A program made the translations under genes and the position numbers. A model generated the notes under the pieces. That model worked only from the letters and a program-made list of their open reading frames with translations. It had not been told where the DNA came from and searched no databases. This document shows positions 25,373 to 34,734 of a stretch of 64,000 nt of DNA, piece after piece (positions within the stretch are counted from its first letter, which is position 1; the number at the start of each line of letters is the position of its first letter). Origin of the DNA: Flavobacterium urocaniciphilum (lineage in GTDB: Bacteria; Bacteroidota; Bacteroidia; Flavobacteriales; Flavobacteriaceae); contig NZ_FOEI01000003.1 in NCBI RefSeq assembly GCF_900110615.1, positions 62,001 to 126,000 of the forward strand, given 5' to 3'.

Positions 25373-26332
25373 TTACTCTTCTAAAATGGTAGAAATATGA
25401 AAAATAGCGTCACCTTGATATATAACTGGCGCATCGTTCACATTAATTAAATAACCTTTATGTGGTGCTTTTACTTTGTGTTCCACTTTTCCAAAAGGAT
25501 CTGAAATGGTGGCAATTAATTCGCCTTTTTCCACGTAACTTCCAATGGTTTTTAAGCCATGAAACATTCCTGAAAATGGTGCTCTTATCCAATCCGATTT
25601 TTTAATGTAAATGGTATCATTCGGTTGTGAACACACATGCTTTTTTTGTAACATTTTTAAATGTGATAAAAAACGTTTGGTTCCTTCAAGTGCTTCTACA
25701 ATAACGGCTTCATTAATATCAATTGATTTTCCACCTTCAAACAAAAGCATTTTTGCACCCATTTCATCACAAGAACTTCTAAATGAACCCGAAATATTAT
25801 TAGAATACAAGGTAAATGGTGCACCAAAAACATCTGATAGTTTTTTTAATTCTTCATTATTAGGTACAATTCGAATTTGAGGAGCATTAAATCGTTGCGC
25901 ACCACCAGCATGAAAATCGATCGCATAATCTACATGTGGAATAATCTCTTTCAAAATATAATAAGCAAAACGACTCGCCAATGATCCTTCTTTACTACCA
26001 GGAAAAACACGATTTAAGTCGCGACCATCGGGAAATTCTCTGGTTTGATTTAGAAAACCAAAAATATTGATAATCGGCATACAAATTACGGTACCCGATT
26101 TAGGTTTATTGATTTTATTTACAATAATTTGTCTAACAATTTCAGTTCCGTTAATTTCATCACCATGCAATCCTGCACTTAATAAAACGGTTGGACCTGC
26201 CACTTTACTTCTTTCAACAATAATAGGAATTTCAATATCCGTCATCGAATGCAATTTGGCAATTTGCATGTTAATGGTTTTGCTTTCTCCGGGTAAAATT
26301 GTTTCGTTAAAAATGGTCATTTCTGTAGGCAT
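25373..26332 (-). CDS. Succinylglutamate desuccinylase/aspartoacylase family zinc hydrolase
   Basis: 319 residues, M14-like zinc carboxypeptidase fold. Zinc ligands H56 and E59 (GLHGDEING) and H141 (IDFHAGG), with the general-base glutamate E199 (LLFEGGKS), match the AstE/aspartoacylase family that removes acyl groups from N-acyl amino acids. A C-terminal barrel-like domain (about 235-315, IRAPFSGMFHGLKTIGSYVEKGELIATI) resembles the lipoyl-like tail found in this subgroup. It is cytoplasmic, with no signal peptide. In related genomes the gene often lies near a RimK-type ligase; none is seen here. The true substrate is unknown. Confidence 0.88.
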   Translation of the reverse strand: MPTEMTIFNETILPGESKTINMQIAKLHSMTDIEIPIIVERSKVAGPTVLLSAGLHGDEINGTEIVRQIIVNKINKPKSGTVICMPIINIFGFLNQTREFPDGRDLNRVFPGSKEGSLASRFAYYILKEIIPHVDYAIDFHAGGAQRFNAPQIRIVPNNEELKKLSDVFGAPFTLYSNNISGSFRSSCDEMGAKMLLFEGGKSIDINEAVIVEALEGTKRFLSHLKMLQKKHVCSQPNDTIYIKKSDWIRAPFSGMFHGLKTIGSYVEKGELIATISDPFGKVEHKVKAPHKGYLINVNDAPVIYQGDAIFHISTILEE

Positions 26333-26397
26333 TCCTCAAATTATGTTTTTTGCTAAAATAGTAAAAATAAGTTCATAACAAATCAATAGATTTTTGT

Positions 26398-26405
26398 TAC
26401 TTTTG
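26398..26405 (+). promoter_or_regulatory. Putative -7 element for uvrC
   Basis: TACTTTTG, a TAnnTTTG match, 53 bp before the uvrC ATG. Confidence 0.4.
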
Positions 26406-26458
26406 TTTTACACACTTAGTTAAATAAACTATTCACAAAATAGAATACCGCTACTATA

Positions 26459-28252
26459 ATGCCAACACCTTTAGAACTACAAATTCAAACCTTACCTGAT
26501 AATCCTGGTGTGTACCAATATTATGATAAGGATGGAAAAATATTGTATGTTGGTAAAGCGAAAAATTTAAAAAAACGTGTTCAATCGTATTTTACTAAAA
26601 ACCACGAAAGCAATAAAACGGCGGTTTTAGTAAAAAAAATTGTGACTATCAAACATATTGTTGTTCCCACTGAAACAGATGCGTTGTTGTTGGAAAACAA
26701 TTTAATTAAAACCTTACAACCTAGATACAATGTTTTATTGCGAGATGATAAAACATATCCGTGGATTTGTATCAAGAAAGAAGCTTTCCCTAGAGTTTTT
26801 CCAACTCGGAAAATGGTGAAAGACGGTTCGGAATATTTTGGGCCTTACACTAGTTTCAAAACGGTAAACACATTGTTAGATTTAATTAAAGAATTGTATC
26901 CATTACGCACCTGTACTTTCGATTTATCTCCCGCCAATATTAAATCGGGTAAATATAAAGTGTGTTTAGAATATCATATTGGAAATTGTAAAGGTGGTTG
27001 CGAAGGCTATGAAACACAAGAACATTATCAAACACAAATCACAGCGATTCGAGAAATTTTAAAAGGAAATTTCAAAGAAAGTTTAAAAGATTTTAAAAAT
27101 CATATGCAAGTACTGGCTTCTGAAATGAAGTTTGAAGAGGCTCAAAAAATAAAAGATAAAATTGATGTTTTAGAAAACTATCAAGCAAAATCGACCATTT
27201 TAAATCCGAAGATTACTAATATTGATGTGTTTTCAATTGTTTCCGATGAAACGATGGCGTATGTTAATTTCTTACAGATTTCCCACGGAGCGATTATTCG
27301 TTCTCATACGTTGGAATTAAAGAAAAAATTAGATGAAACTGACGAAGAATTATTAGAATTAGCCGTTGTTGAAATTCGTGAACGATTTCATTTGACATCT
27401 AAAGAAATTATCGTACCTTTTGAATTGGATTTAGGTGAAACAATAAAAGTTACAGTTCCGAAATTAGGAGATAAAAAAGAAATATTAAACCTGTCGGAAC
27501 GCAATGCCAAATATTATCGACTAGACCAACTGAAACAAATCAAAATTGTAGATCCAGATCGTCATACAAATAGAATTATGGCGCAAATGCAAAAAGATTT
27601 ACGACTTTCTGTGGAACCTCGACATATAGAATGTTTTGATAATTCAAATATTCAAGGAACCAATCCGGTTTCTGCTTGTGTCGTTTTTAAAGATGGTAAA
27701 CCAAGCAAAAAAGATTATCGCCATTTTAATATCAAAACCGTTGAAGGTCCGAATGATTTCGCTTCTATGGAAGAAGTTGTTTATAGAAGATACAAAAGAT
27801 TGCTAGACGAAAAAGAACCACTTCCTCAATTAATCATTATTGATGGTGGAAAAGGTCAATTGTCTTCGGCGTTAAAAAGTTTGGAAGATTTAGGGTTACG
27901 AGGAAAAATTGCCATTATTGGAATTGCTAAACGTTTGGAAGAATTGTTTTATCCTGAAGATCCTATTCCATTGTATTTAGATAAGAAAAGTGAAACCTTG
28001 AAAATCATTCAACAATTACGAAACGAAGCACATCGATTTGGCATCACACATCATCGAGATAAAAGAAGTAAATCGGCTTTAAATTCTTCTGTTGAAAGCA
28101 TACCTGGAATTGGAGAAAAAACAATGATTGCTTTAATTTCTCATTTCAAAAGTGTGAAAAGATTGAAAGAAGCAACTGAAAAAGAAATTTCTGAAATAAT
28201 TGGACTTTCAAAAGCAAAAAAAATTATCGAATTTTACAAAAAACAACAATAA
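26459..28252 (+). CDS. uvrC: Excinuclease ABC subunit C
   Basis: 597 residues, full length. It makes both incisions in nucleotide-excision repair. Domains in order: GIY-YIG nuclease (DNPGVYQYYDKDGKILYVGKAKNL, about 14-95), a four-cysteine cluster in the linker (C157, C169, C177, C181 by approximate count), the UVR motif for UvrB contact (about 200-235), the RNase H-like nuclease domain (IECFDNSNIQGTNPVSACVVF; IIDGGKGQL), and a double helix-hairpin-helix at the end (SIPGIGEKTMIALISHFKS). Its stop shares one base with the ATG of the patatin gene (TAATG). Confidence 0.97.
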   Translation: MPTPLELQIQTLPDNPGVYQYYDKDGKILYVGKAKNLKKRVQSYFTKNHESNKTAVLVKKIVTIKHIVVPTETDALLLENNLIKTLQPRYNVLLRDDKTYPWICIKKEAFPRVFPTRKMVKDGSEYFGPYTSFKTVNTLLDLIKELYPLRTCTFDLSPANIKSGKYKVCLEYHIGNCKGGCEGYETQEHYQTQITAIREILKGNFKESLKDFKNHMQVLASEMKFEEAQKIKDKIDVLENYQAKSTILNPKITNIDVFSIVSDETMAYVNFLQISHGAIIRSHTLELKKKLDETDEELLELAVVEIRERFHLTSKEIIVPFELDLGETIKVTVPKLGDKKEILNLSERNAKYYRLDQLKQIKIVDPDRHTNRIMAQMQKDLRLSVEPRHIECFDNSNIQGTNPVSACVVFKDGKPSKKDYRHFNIKTVEGPNDFASMEEVVYRRYKRLLDEKEPLPQLIIIDGGKGQLSSALKSLEDLGLRGKIAIIGIAKRLEELFYPEDPIPLYLDKKSETLKIIQQLRNEAHRFGITHHRDKRSKSALNSSVESIPGIGEKTMIALISHFKSVKRLKEATEKEISEIIGLSKAKKIIEFYKKQQ

Positions 28253-30504
28253 TGTTTAAGAATCAAGGAAAATGTAAAAAGAACCAAGTGAACTACTCTA
28301 GTAGTAAATTCTCTTATTTATTACTTTTTACCTGGCTCTTATTATTTGGAACTTTAACAACTCAGGCTCAAGACACCCTTAAAAAACCAAAAATTGGATT
28401 GGTTCTTTCTGGTGGAGGTGCAAAAGGATTGGCACATATTGGCGTGTTGAAAGTTATCGATTCATTGGGAATCAAAATCGATTATATTGGAGGAACCAGT
28501 ATGGGAGCTATTGTAGGCGGATTGTATGCTTCAGGTTACACCGGACAACAATTAGATTCCATTTTTAAAACAGTAAACATAGACGATTTAGTTCAAGACA
28601 ATGTTCCAAGAAAATCCAAATTACTTTTTAATAAAAAAAATGACGATGTTTACGCACTATCCTTGCCGTTTCGAAATTTTAAATTAGAAACACCTAATGC
28701 CTTTTCAAAAGGATTGTACAATTTTAATTTCCTATCGCAAGTTACGTATCATACCAGAAATATTAGAGATTTTAAAAAACTACCTATACCTTTTTTCTGT
28801 ATGGCAACCGATATTGAAACGGGTGAACAAGTCGTTTTAGATAAAGGCATTTTACCGCAAGCATTAGTGGCAAGTGGATCGATTCCGAGTTTGTTTTATC
28901 CCATCGAATTAGAAGGAAGATTGCTTGTTGATGGTGGCGTAACCAATAATTATCCCGTAGAAAAATTAAGAGAACTTGGTGCCGATATTGTTATTGGTGT
29001 TGATGTTCAGGACGCTTTAAAAACCAGAAGTGAATTACAAGGTGTGACTACTATTTTTGGACAAATATCCAATTTCAACACACAAGGACAAATGGAAAAT
29101 AAGCGCAAGCTTACGGATATTTACATCAAACCTGAGATAAAAGGATTTTCTGTTTTGTCGTTTAACGATGGGAAAAAAATTATCAATAATGGTGAATCTG
29201 CTGCAAAAGATTTTCTTGCAGAATTACAAGCGTTACAAACTCCAAATTATTCAAAACCTAAATTAAATGCCACAAAAGATTCTATTTTTATTGGAAATAT
29301 TGGGTTTACCGATTTAAAAAAATATACTCGAGCTTATATTCTGGGTAAATTACGTTTCAAACCAAATTCGAAAATCAGTTTTAAAGAATTTCAAAACGGA
29401 ATTCAAAATTTAAATGGAACACAAAACTTTAGTTCGGTAAAATATCAATTTAACGATAAAGATATTTTCATCAATTTAAGAGAAAATAAAATTAATACCT
29501 ATTTAAAATTTTCTTTGCATTATGATGGATTATATAAAAGTGGTGGATTGTTAAACATTACCCATAAAAAACTATTTTCTAAAAACGATATGGTTTCTTT
29601 TGATTTTATTTTGGGAGATAATTTCAGATACGACTTTAACTATTTAATAGACAACGGGTATTATTTCAGTTTTGGAGTAAGTTCTACTTTAAACAAGTTT
29701 AACAAAAATGTAAACACCGCTTTTTCAATTCAGAATTTTTTAAATAATAGTAGTTTCGATAAAATCAATTTAGATTATTCATCGCTAACCAATAGAGTTT
29801 TTATTCAAACGATTTTCTTAAGAAAATATCTTATTGGAAGTGGAATTGAATTTCAAAATTTAAAACTTGAATCTGATAATTTACCCGATACAAATTCTGT
29901 AATAGAAAATAGCAATTATTTATCATTATTCGGGTTTTTAAATCACGATACCTTTGATAATAAATACTTTCCAAGTAAAGGATGGTATTTTAAAGGATTG
30001 TTCAACTATTATTTTAACTCTTCTGATTACACCAATCAATTTGATGAGATGTCTATTGGAAAAGCAGATATGGGAATTGCTTTTCAACCCATAAAAAAAC
30101 TATCCGTTATCATTGAAAATGAAGGAGGTTTTAAAATTGGTCACTCCTCTCTACCTTATTTAGATTTTGTTTTGGGAGGATATGGATTTAAAGACACTAA
30201 TAACATTCATTCTTTATATGGATATGATTATTTAAGTGTGAGTGGAAATTCATTTGTAAAAGCAACCGGAACATTGGATTACGAATTCTACAAAAAAAAC
30301 CACGTTAACTTTACATACAACGCATCTATCGTTGGAAATTTTATTTTTAATTCCACTAAAACTTGGTTAAACAAACCATCATTAACTGGTTTTGCTTTAG
30401 GTTATGGTTTAGAAACACTTATCGGCCCAATTGAACTAAAATATTCGTGGTCGCCCGAAACTCATAACGATTATTTTTGGGTAAATGTTGGATTTGTTTT
30501 TTAA
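28252..30504 (+). CDS. Patatin-like phospholipase fused to an outer-membrane barrel
   Basis: 750 residues. A long N-terminal tail precedes a hydrophobic signal segment (about 20-38, ending TTQAQ). The patatin domain (about 46-330) has the oxyanion loop GGGAKG (54-59), nucleophile S83 in GTSMG, and D227 in LLVDGGVTNN, so the Ser-Asp dyad is intact. Residues about 345-405 look like a POTRA-type region, and 420-750 form a Bam/Omp85-like beta-barrel ending in F. The layout is that of PlpD-type (type Vd) autotransporters, which place a lipase at the cell surface. It starts within the uvrC stop (TAATG), so it is coupled to uvrC translation. Confidence 0.9.
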   Translation: MFKNQGKCKKNQVNYSSSKFSYLLLFTWLLLFGTLTTQAQDTLKKPKIGLVLSGGGAKGLAHIGVLKVIDSLGIKIDYIGGTSMGAIVGGLYASGYTGQQLDSIFKTVNIDDLVQDNVPRKSKLLFNKKNDDVYALSLPFRNFKLETPNAFSKGLYNFNFLSQVTYHTRNIRDFKKLPIPFFCMATDIETGEQVVLDKGILPQALVASGSIPSLFYPIELEGRLLVDGGVTNNYPVEKLRELGADIVIGVDVQDALKTRSELQGVTTIFGQISNFNTQGQMENKRKLTDIYIKPEIKGFSVLSFNDGKKIINNGESAAKDFLAELQALQTPNYSKPKLNATKDSIFIGNIGFTDLKKYTRAYILGKLRFKPNSKISFKEFQNGIQNLNGTQNFSSVKYQFNDKDIFINLRENKINTYLKFSLHYDGLYKSGGLLNITHKKLFSKNDMVSFDFILGDNFRYDFNYLIDNGYYFSFGVSSTLNKFNKNVNTAFSIQNFLNNSSFDKINLDYSSLTNRVFIQTIFLRKYLIGSGIEFQNLKLESDNLPDTNSVIENSNYLSLFGFLNHDTFDNKYFPSKGWYFKGLFNYYFNSSDYTNQFDEMSIGKADMGIAFQPIKKLSVIIENEGGFKIGHSSLPYLDFVLGGYGFKDTNNIHSLYGYDYLSVSGNSFVKATGTLDYEFYKKNHVNFTYNASIVGNFIFNSTKTWLNKPSLTGFALGYGLETLIGPIELKYSWSPETHNDYFWVNVGFVF

Positions 30505-30515
30505 AAAGTTTTCAT

Positions 30516-30547
30516 TTGGTTATTTCGTGTGAAATAACCTATATTTG
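30516..30547 (+). promoter_or_regulatory. Promoter of the amino-acid permease with a perfect inverted repeat in its spacer
   Basis: TTG (30516-30518), 21-bp spacer, TATATTTG (30540-30547), 41 bp before the ATG. The spacer is almost wholly GGTTATTTC-gtgt-GAAATAACC (30518-30539), a perfect 9-bp inverted repeat. A protein bound there would block RNA polymerase. Alternatively it is the tail hairpin of the patatin gene, but no T-run follows it. Confidence 0.6.
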
Positions 30548-30588
30548 GAACTTGAAAAAATTAATTAACTAAACACTATAATAATATT

Positions 30589-32052
30589 ATGTCAATTTGG
30601 AGAGTTAAACCTGTATCTGCCTTTGAGGCCGATATGAAAAAAAGTGAATTAAAACGAGTTCTAGGTAAATGGAGCTTAACTGCGATCGGAATTGGTGCAA
30701 TTATTGGTGGTGGTATCTTTGTACTTACAGGTACAGGTGCTTACTATCATGCAGGACCAGCGTTAGCTATTTCATTTGTTATTGCAGGAATTGCATGTGT
30801 ATTTGCTGCTTTATGTTATTCTGAATTTGCTTCAATTTTACCAGTAGAAGGTTCTGCATATGCGTATGCGTATGGAACAATTGGTGAAGTTTTCGCTTGG
30901 ATTATTGGTTGGGGTTTAATTCTAGAATATGCCATGGGTTCCATGACCGTTGCGGTATCATGGTCCGGATATTTCAATAAACTTCTCAAAATGTTTGGTA
31001 TTAAATTACCAGAATGGTTAACTGCAGATCCTGCAAGTTACACAGGAGAAGGATTCTCAATGAACTTACCAGCTTTCTTAATTGTATTATTTGTAATTTC
31101 TATTTTAATTAGAGGTACAAAAGGAGCTGCAAATGCGAATAACTTTATCGTACTTTTAAAAGTATCTGCCGTTATTTTCGTAATTCTTGCTGGTGTATTC
31201 TTTGTAAATTTGGACAACTGGGATCCATTCATCCCTGCTGCAACTGAAATTGTAGACAAAGCGGGAACACATAAAGCCTATGGTATTGGTGGTATTATTT
31301 CAGGAGCGGCAGCCATTTTCTTTGCCTATGTTGGTTTTGATGCGGTTTCAACTCAAGCTGGTGAAGCAATTAATCCTAAAAAAGATGTACCATTCGCAAT
31401 TATTGCCTCTCTATTAGTATGTACTTTACTTTATATCTTAGTTTCTTTAGTATTAACTGGGATGATGAATTACGAAGACTTTAACCCACTTGGAAAATAT
31501 CCAGAAGCTATTAAAGCACCAGTTGCTTATGCTTTTGATATTGCTGGACAAGCTTGGGCTGGATATATCATTACAATTGCTGCTACAGTAGGTTTAATTT
31601 CAGTATTAATGGTTATGATTATGGGTCAATCTAGAATTTTCTTAGGAATGTCTAAAGACGGATTAATTCCTTCTGTATTCTCTAAAGTAAACCCATTATC
31701 TGGAACTCCAAAAAACAACTTAATGATTTTAGGAGGATTTATCTCAATTGTTGCTGCATTTACACCAATTAACAAATTAGCAGATATGACAAGTTTCGGT
31801 ACTTTATTTGCCTTTACTATGGTTTGTATTGCTGTTTGGATTTTAAGAGTAAAACAACCAAATATTGAACGTACATTTAAAGTTCCAGCATTACCAGTTA
31901 TTGCTGTGTGTGGAATCTTAATTAATACTTACTTAATGATTAATTTAAGTAAAGAAGCTCAATTATTATCTTTAGGTTGGTTAGCTATTGGAATCTTAGT
32001 GTATTTCTTATACGGAAAACGCAACTCAAAACTAAACAACAAAGAAGAATAA
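30589..32052 (+). CDS. APC-family amino acid permease
   Basis: 487 residues with about 12 membrane helices. The TM1 unwound substrate site reads IGIGAIIGGGIFVLTG (about 35-50), a hallmark of APC transporters of the cationic-amino-acid subgroup (CAT/YfnA-like); TM6 carries FFAYVGFDAVSTQAGEAINPKKDVP. It imports amino acids across the inner membrane; exact substrate unknown. It lies upstream of hmgA and hpd, so aromatic or other catabolic substrates are plausible, but a strong terminator separates it from them. The promoter carries a striking dyad in its spacer, suggesting repression. Confidence 0.92.
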   Translation: MSIWRVKPVSAFEADMKKSELKRVLGKWSLTAIGIGAIIGGGIFVLTGTGAYYHAGPALAISFVIAGIACVFAALCYSEFASILPVEGSAYAYAYGTIGEVFAWIIGWGLILEYAMGSMTVAVSWSGYFNKLLKMFGIKLPEWLTADPASYTGEGFSMNLPAFLIVLFVISILIRGTKGAANANNFIVLLKVSAVIFVILAGVFFVNLDNWDPFIPAATEIVDKAGTHKAYGIGGIISGAAAIFFAYVGFDAVSTQAGEAINPKKDVPFAIIASLLVCTLLYILVSLVLTGMMNYEDFNPLGKYPEAIKAPVAYAFDIAGQAWAGYIITIAATVGLISVLMVMIMGQSRIFLGMSKDGLIPSVFSKVNPLSGTPKNNLMILGGFISIVAAFTPINKLADMTSFGTLFAFTMVCIAVWILRVKQPNIERTFKVPALPVIAVCGILINTYLMINLSKEAQLLSLGWLAIGILVYFLYGKRNSKLNNKEE

Positions 32053-32062
32053 TATATAAAAG

Positions 32063-32090
32063 AACGGCTGCAATTTGTAGCCGTTTTTTT
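32063..32090 (+). terminator. Intrinsic terminator after the permease
   Basis: AACGGCTGC pairs with GTAGCCGTT (one wobble), 5-nt loop, then a long T-run. Confidence 0.85.
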
Positions 32091-32120
32091 TTATCTAAAA
32101 TTTTTCCGATATTTGTAGTA

Positions 32121-32186
32121 ATGAAAATCTTTTGGACAGATTTATTAGCACACTTAAAGTTCCTTATCAAGAGAAATCCTGAATGA
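32121..32186 (+). CDS. Possible 21-residue small protein
   Basis: ATG to TGA encodes MKIFWTDLLAHLKFLIKRNP plus a final Glu, an amphipathic, cationic peptide. It sits alone between the permease terminator and hmgA; GATATTTG ten bases upstream resembles a -7 element, although it would leave almost no leader. Coding is unproven and may be chance. Confidence 0.25.
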   Translation: MKIFWTDLLAHLKFLIKRNPE

Positions 32187-32285
32187 GTATTTTTTAGCGT
32201 GCCTATTTACCAATTATTTTAATGGGTAAAATTACTTTTTGGCACATCGACATATTTTAACATTGTCTAATTAAAAAATAATAAA

Positions 32286-33443
32286 ATGCCAATATATCAC
32301 AAATTAGGAAAAATTCCTCATAAACGTCATATACAATTCCGTAAACCAAACGGCGATTTGTATTATGAACAACTATTCGGAACAATTGGTTTCGATGGAA
32401 TGTCAACGAATTCATATCACGAATTCAGACCAACAATGGTTAAAGAAATTCGTAAACAATATTCGGTTGCACCAAAAATCGCAAAAGCTAACAATATTCA
32501 ATCATACCGATTAAGAGGTTTTCAAGTAGAACCACAAGATGATTTTTTAGAAAGTAGAAAAATCGTTTTAACCAATTCAGATTGTCATATTGTATTAGCC
32601 GCACCTAAAAATTTAACTTCTGATTATTTTTATAAGAATACCGATTCTGATGAAGTAATTTTTATCCATAAAGGAACAGGAAAATTACGTACTATGTATG
32701 GAAATCTTGATTTCAAATATGGTGACTATTTAGTTATTCCTCGTGGAATGATTTATAAAATGGATTTTGATACCGATAATAACCGTTTGTTTATTGTAGA
32801 ATCACACCGTCCAATTTATACTCCAAAACGTTATAGAAACTGGTTCGGACAATTATTAGAGCATTCTCCATTTTGTGAGCGTGACATTCGTCGTCCGGAA
32901 GAATTAGAAACGTATGCAGAAAAAGGAGAATTCATCATCAAAGTAAAAAAGAAAGATGAAATCTTCGAAATGGTTTATGCTTCACATCCTTTTGATGTAA
33001 TTGGATATGATGGTTTCAATTATCCATATGCGTTTTCAATTCACGATTTCGAACCAATTACAGGTAGAATTCACCAACCGCCTCCAGTACACCAAACGTT
33101 TGAAACAGATGCTTTTGTAATCTGTTCGTTTGTACCAAGATTATACGATTATCACCCAGAATCAATTCCAGCTCCGTACAATCATAGTAATATTGATAGT
33201 GATGAAGTATTGTATTATGTGGATGGTGATTTCATGAGTAGAAATGATATTGAAGCGGGACACATATCTTTACACCCTGCTGGAATTCCTCACGGACCAC
33301 ACCCAGGAGCAACAGAAAGAAGTATTGGTAAAGTGGATACACAAGAATTAGCAGTAATGGTAGACACGTTTAAACCATTAATGGTTACAGAAGATGCAAT
33401 GAAAATTGCAGATGAACAATATTACCAATCTTGGCTTGATTAA
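32286..33443 (+). CDS. hmgA: Homogentisate 1,2-dioxygenase
   Basis: 385 residues. An iron(II) dioxygenase that opens the homogentisate ring to maleylacetoacetate in tyrosine breakdown. Cupin features: DSDEVIFIHKGTGKLRTMYG, the C-terminal HSNIDSDEVLYYVDGDF and HPAGIPHGPHPGATERS, which hold the His/Glu iron ligands as in characterised enzymes. It is shorter than the roughly 440-residue classical enzyme, a compact form common in Bacteroidota. It is followed by hpd after an 87-bp gap containing a repeat element that begins exactly at its stop codon; cotranscription is likely. Confidence 0.92.
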   Translation: MPIYHKLGKIPHKRHIQFRKPNGDLYYEQLFGTIGFDGMSTNSYHEFRPTMVKEIRKQYSVAPKIAKANNIQSYRLRGFQVEPQDDFLESRKIVLTNSDCHIVLAAPKNLTSDYFYKNTDSDEVIFIHKGTGKLRTMYGNLDFKYGDYLVIPRGMIYKMDFDTDNNRLFIVESHRPIYTPKRYRNWFGQLLEHSPFCERDIRRPEELETYAEKGEFIIKVKKKDEIFEMVYASHPFDVIGYDGFNYPYAFSIHDFEPITGRIHQPPPVHQTFETDAFVICSFVPRLYDYHPESIPAPYNHSNIDSDEVLYYVDGDFMSRNDIEAGHISLHPAGIPHGPHPGATERSIGKVDTQELAVMVDTFKPLMVTEDAMKIADEQYYQSWLD

Positions 33444-33520
33444 TTAGCCAATTTATTAATTAGCCGATAAGGCAATTATTGTATAACTTCAATTGGCAAA
33501 TTGCCATATTGACAAATTAA
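33441..33520 (+). repeat. Intra-operon repeat element between hmgA and hpd
   Basis: Begins at the hmgA stop codon as TAATTAGCCAATT and continues with degenerate units (TTAGCC, TTGGCAAATTGCC, TTGACAAATT), including the dyad ATTGGCAAATTGCCAT. The same 13-base opening recurs at the scoA stop codon (see 48045-48121). Confidence 0.55.
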
Positions 33521-33533
33521 AAATTAAAATATT

Positions 33534-34697
33534 ATGAGTAACGAAATAAAATCAGTCGAATACGGCTTAGAAAAAATATTTGAAGGCGCACAAGATTTCT
33601 TACCTTTATTAGGTACAGATTATGTAGAATTTTATGTAGGAAATGCTAAACAAGCTGCCCATTTTTATAAAACAGCTTTCGGTTTCCAATCTTTAGCGTA
33701 TGCAGGATTAGAAACAGGAGTTAAAGACAGAGCATCTTATGTTTTAAAACAAGATAAAATCCGATTAGTTTTAACAACTGCGCTAAATAGTAATTCTCCA
33801 ATTGGGGAACATGTAAAAAAACATGGTGATGGTGTTAAAGTAATTGCATTATGGGTAGAAGATGCACGTAAATCGTATGAAGAAACTACAAATCGTGGTG
33901 CAAAATCGTACTTTGAGCCTGTTGTTGAAAAAGATGAAAACGGTGAAGTTGTTCGTGCTGGAATTTATGGTGCTTACGGTGAAACAGTATTTATTTTTGT
34001 AGAACGTAAAAACTATAATGGAATCTTTTTACCAGGATACAGTGAGTGGAAATCTGATTACAATCCAGAGCCAGTTGGTTTAAAATTTATAGACCATATG
34101 GTTGGTAATACCGGATGGAACAGAATGAATGAAGCGGTTAAATGGTTTGAAGACGTAATGGGATTTGTAAATTTCCTATCCTTTGACGACAAACAAATTA
34201 CTACAGAATATTCTGCATTAATGTCGAAAGTAATGAGTAACGGAAATGGTAGAATTAAATTCCCAATTAACGAACCGGCTAATGGTAAAAAACGTTCTCA
34301 AATTGAAGAATATTTAGATTTCTATGAAGATGAAGGCGTTCAACATATTGCAGTTGCTACTGATGACATCATCAAAACAGTTGCCGATATGCGTTCAAGA
34401 GGTGTAGAATTTTTAAGTACACCACCTCAAGCCTATTATGATGCTATTCCTGAAAGATTAAAAGATCATATGTCGAAATTTAAAGAAGATATTAATGAAC
34501 TTCAAAAATTAGGAATCATGATTGATGCTGATGAAGAAGGTTATTTATTACAAATCTTTACCAAACCAGTTGAAGACCGACCAACTTTATTCTTCGAAAT
34601 TATTCAAAGAATGGGTGCCAAAGGTTTTGGAGCTGGAAACTTCAAAGCATTGTTTGAATCAATTGAAAGAGAACAAGCCTTAAGAGGTACATTATAA
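33534..34697 (+). CDS. hpd: 4-hydroxyphenylpyruvate dioxygenase
   Basis: 387 residues, two vicinal-oxygen-chelate halves. It converts 4-hydroxyphenylpyruvate to homogentisate, the substrate of the preceding gene product. The facial triad for iron is complete: H188 (FIDHMVGNTG), H271 (VQHIAVATDDI) and E355 (LFFEIIQRMGAKGFGAGNF). The C-terminal gating helix (GNFKALFESIEREQ) is present. Gene order hmgA-hpd is reversed relative to pathway order but typical for flavobacteria. A strong terminator follows, closing the unit. Confidence 0.96.
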   Translation: MSNEIKSVEYGLEKIFEGAQDFLPLLGTDYVEFYVGNAKQAAHFYKTAFGFQSLAYAGLETGVKDRASYVLKQDKIRLVLTTALNSNSPIGEHVKKHGDGVKVIALWVEDARKSYEETTNRGAKSYFEPVVEKDENGEVVRAGIYGAYGETVFIFVERKNYNGIFLPGYSEWKSDYNPEPVGLKFIDHMVGNTGWNRMNEAVKWFEDVMGFVNFLSFDDKQITTEYSALMSKVMSNGNGRIKFPINEPANGKKRSQIEEYLDFYEDEGVQHIAVATDDIIKTVADMRSRGVEFLSTPPQAYYDAIPERLKDHMSKFKEDINELQKLGIMIDADEEGYLLQIFTKPVEDRPTLFFEIIQRMGAKGFGAGNFKALFESIEREQALRGTL

Positions 34698-34705
34698 AAA
34701 ACACA

Positions 34706-34734
34706 AAAAAGCACTTGAATTTCAAGTGCTTTTT
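34706..34734 (+). terminator. Intrinsic terminator after hpd
   Basis: AAAAAGCACTTGA pairs with TCAAGTGCTTTTT around a 3-nt loop, with A/T runs on both sides. Confidence 0.88.

Noticed and set aside
26067..26378. 103-codon hydrophobic plus-strand open frame opposite the aspartoacylase-like gene
   Set aside because: Hydrophobic stretches arise from the reverse complement of the real gene; covers its zinc-site region.
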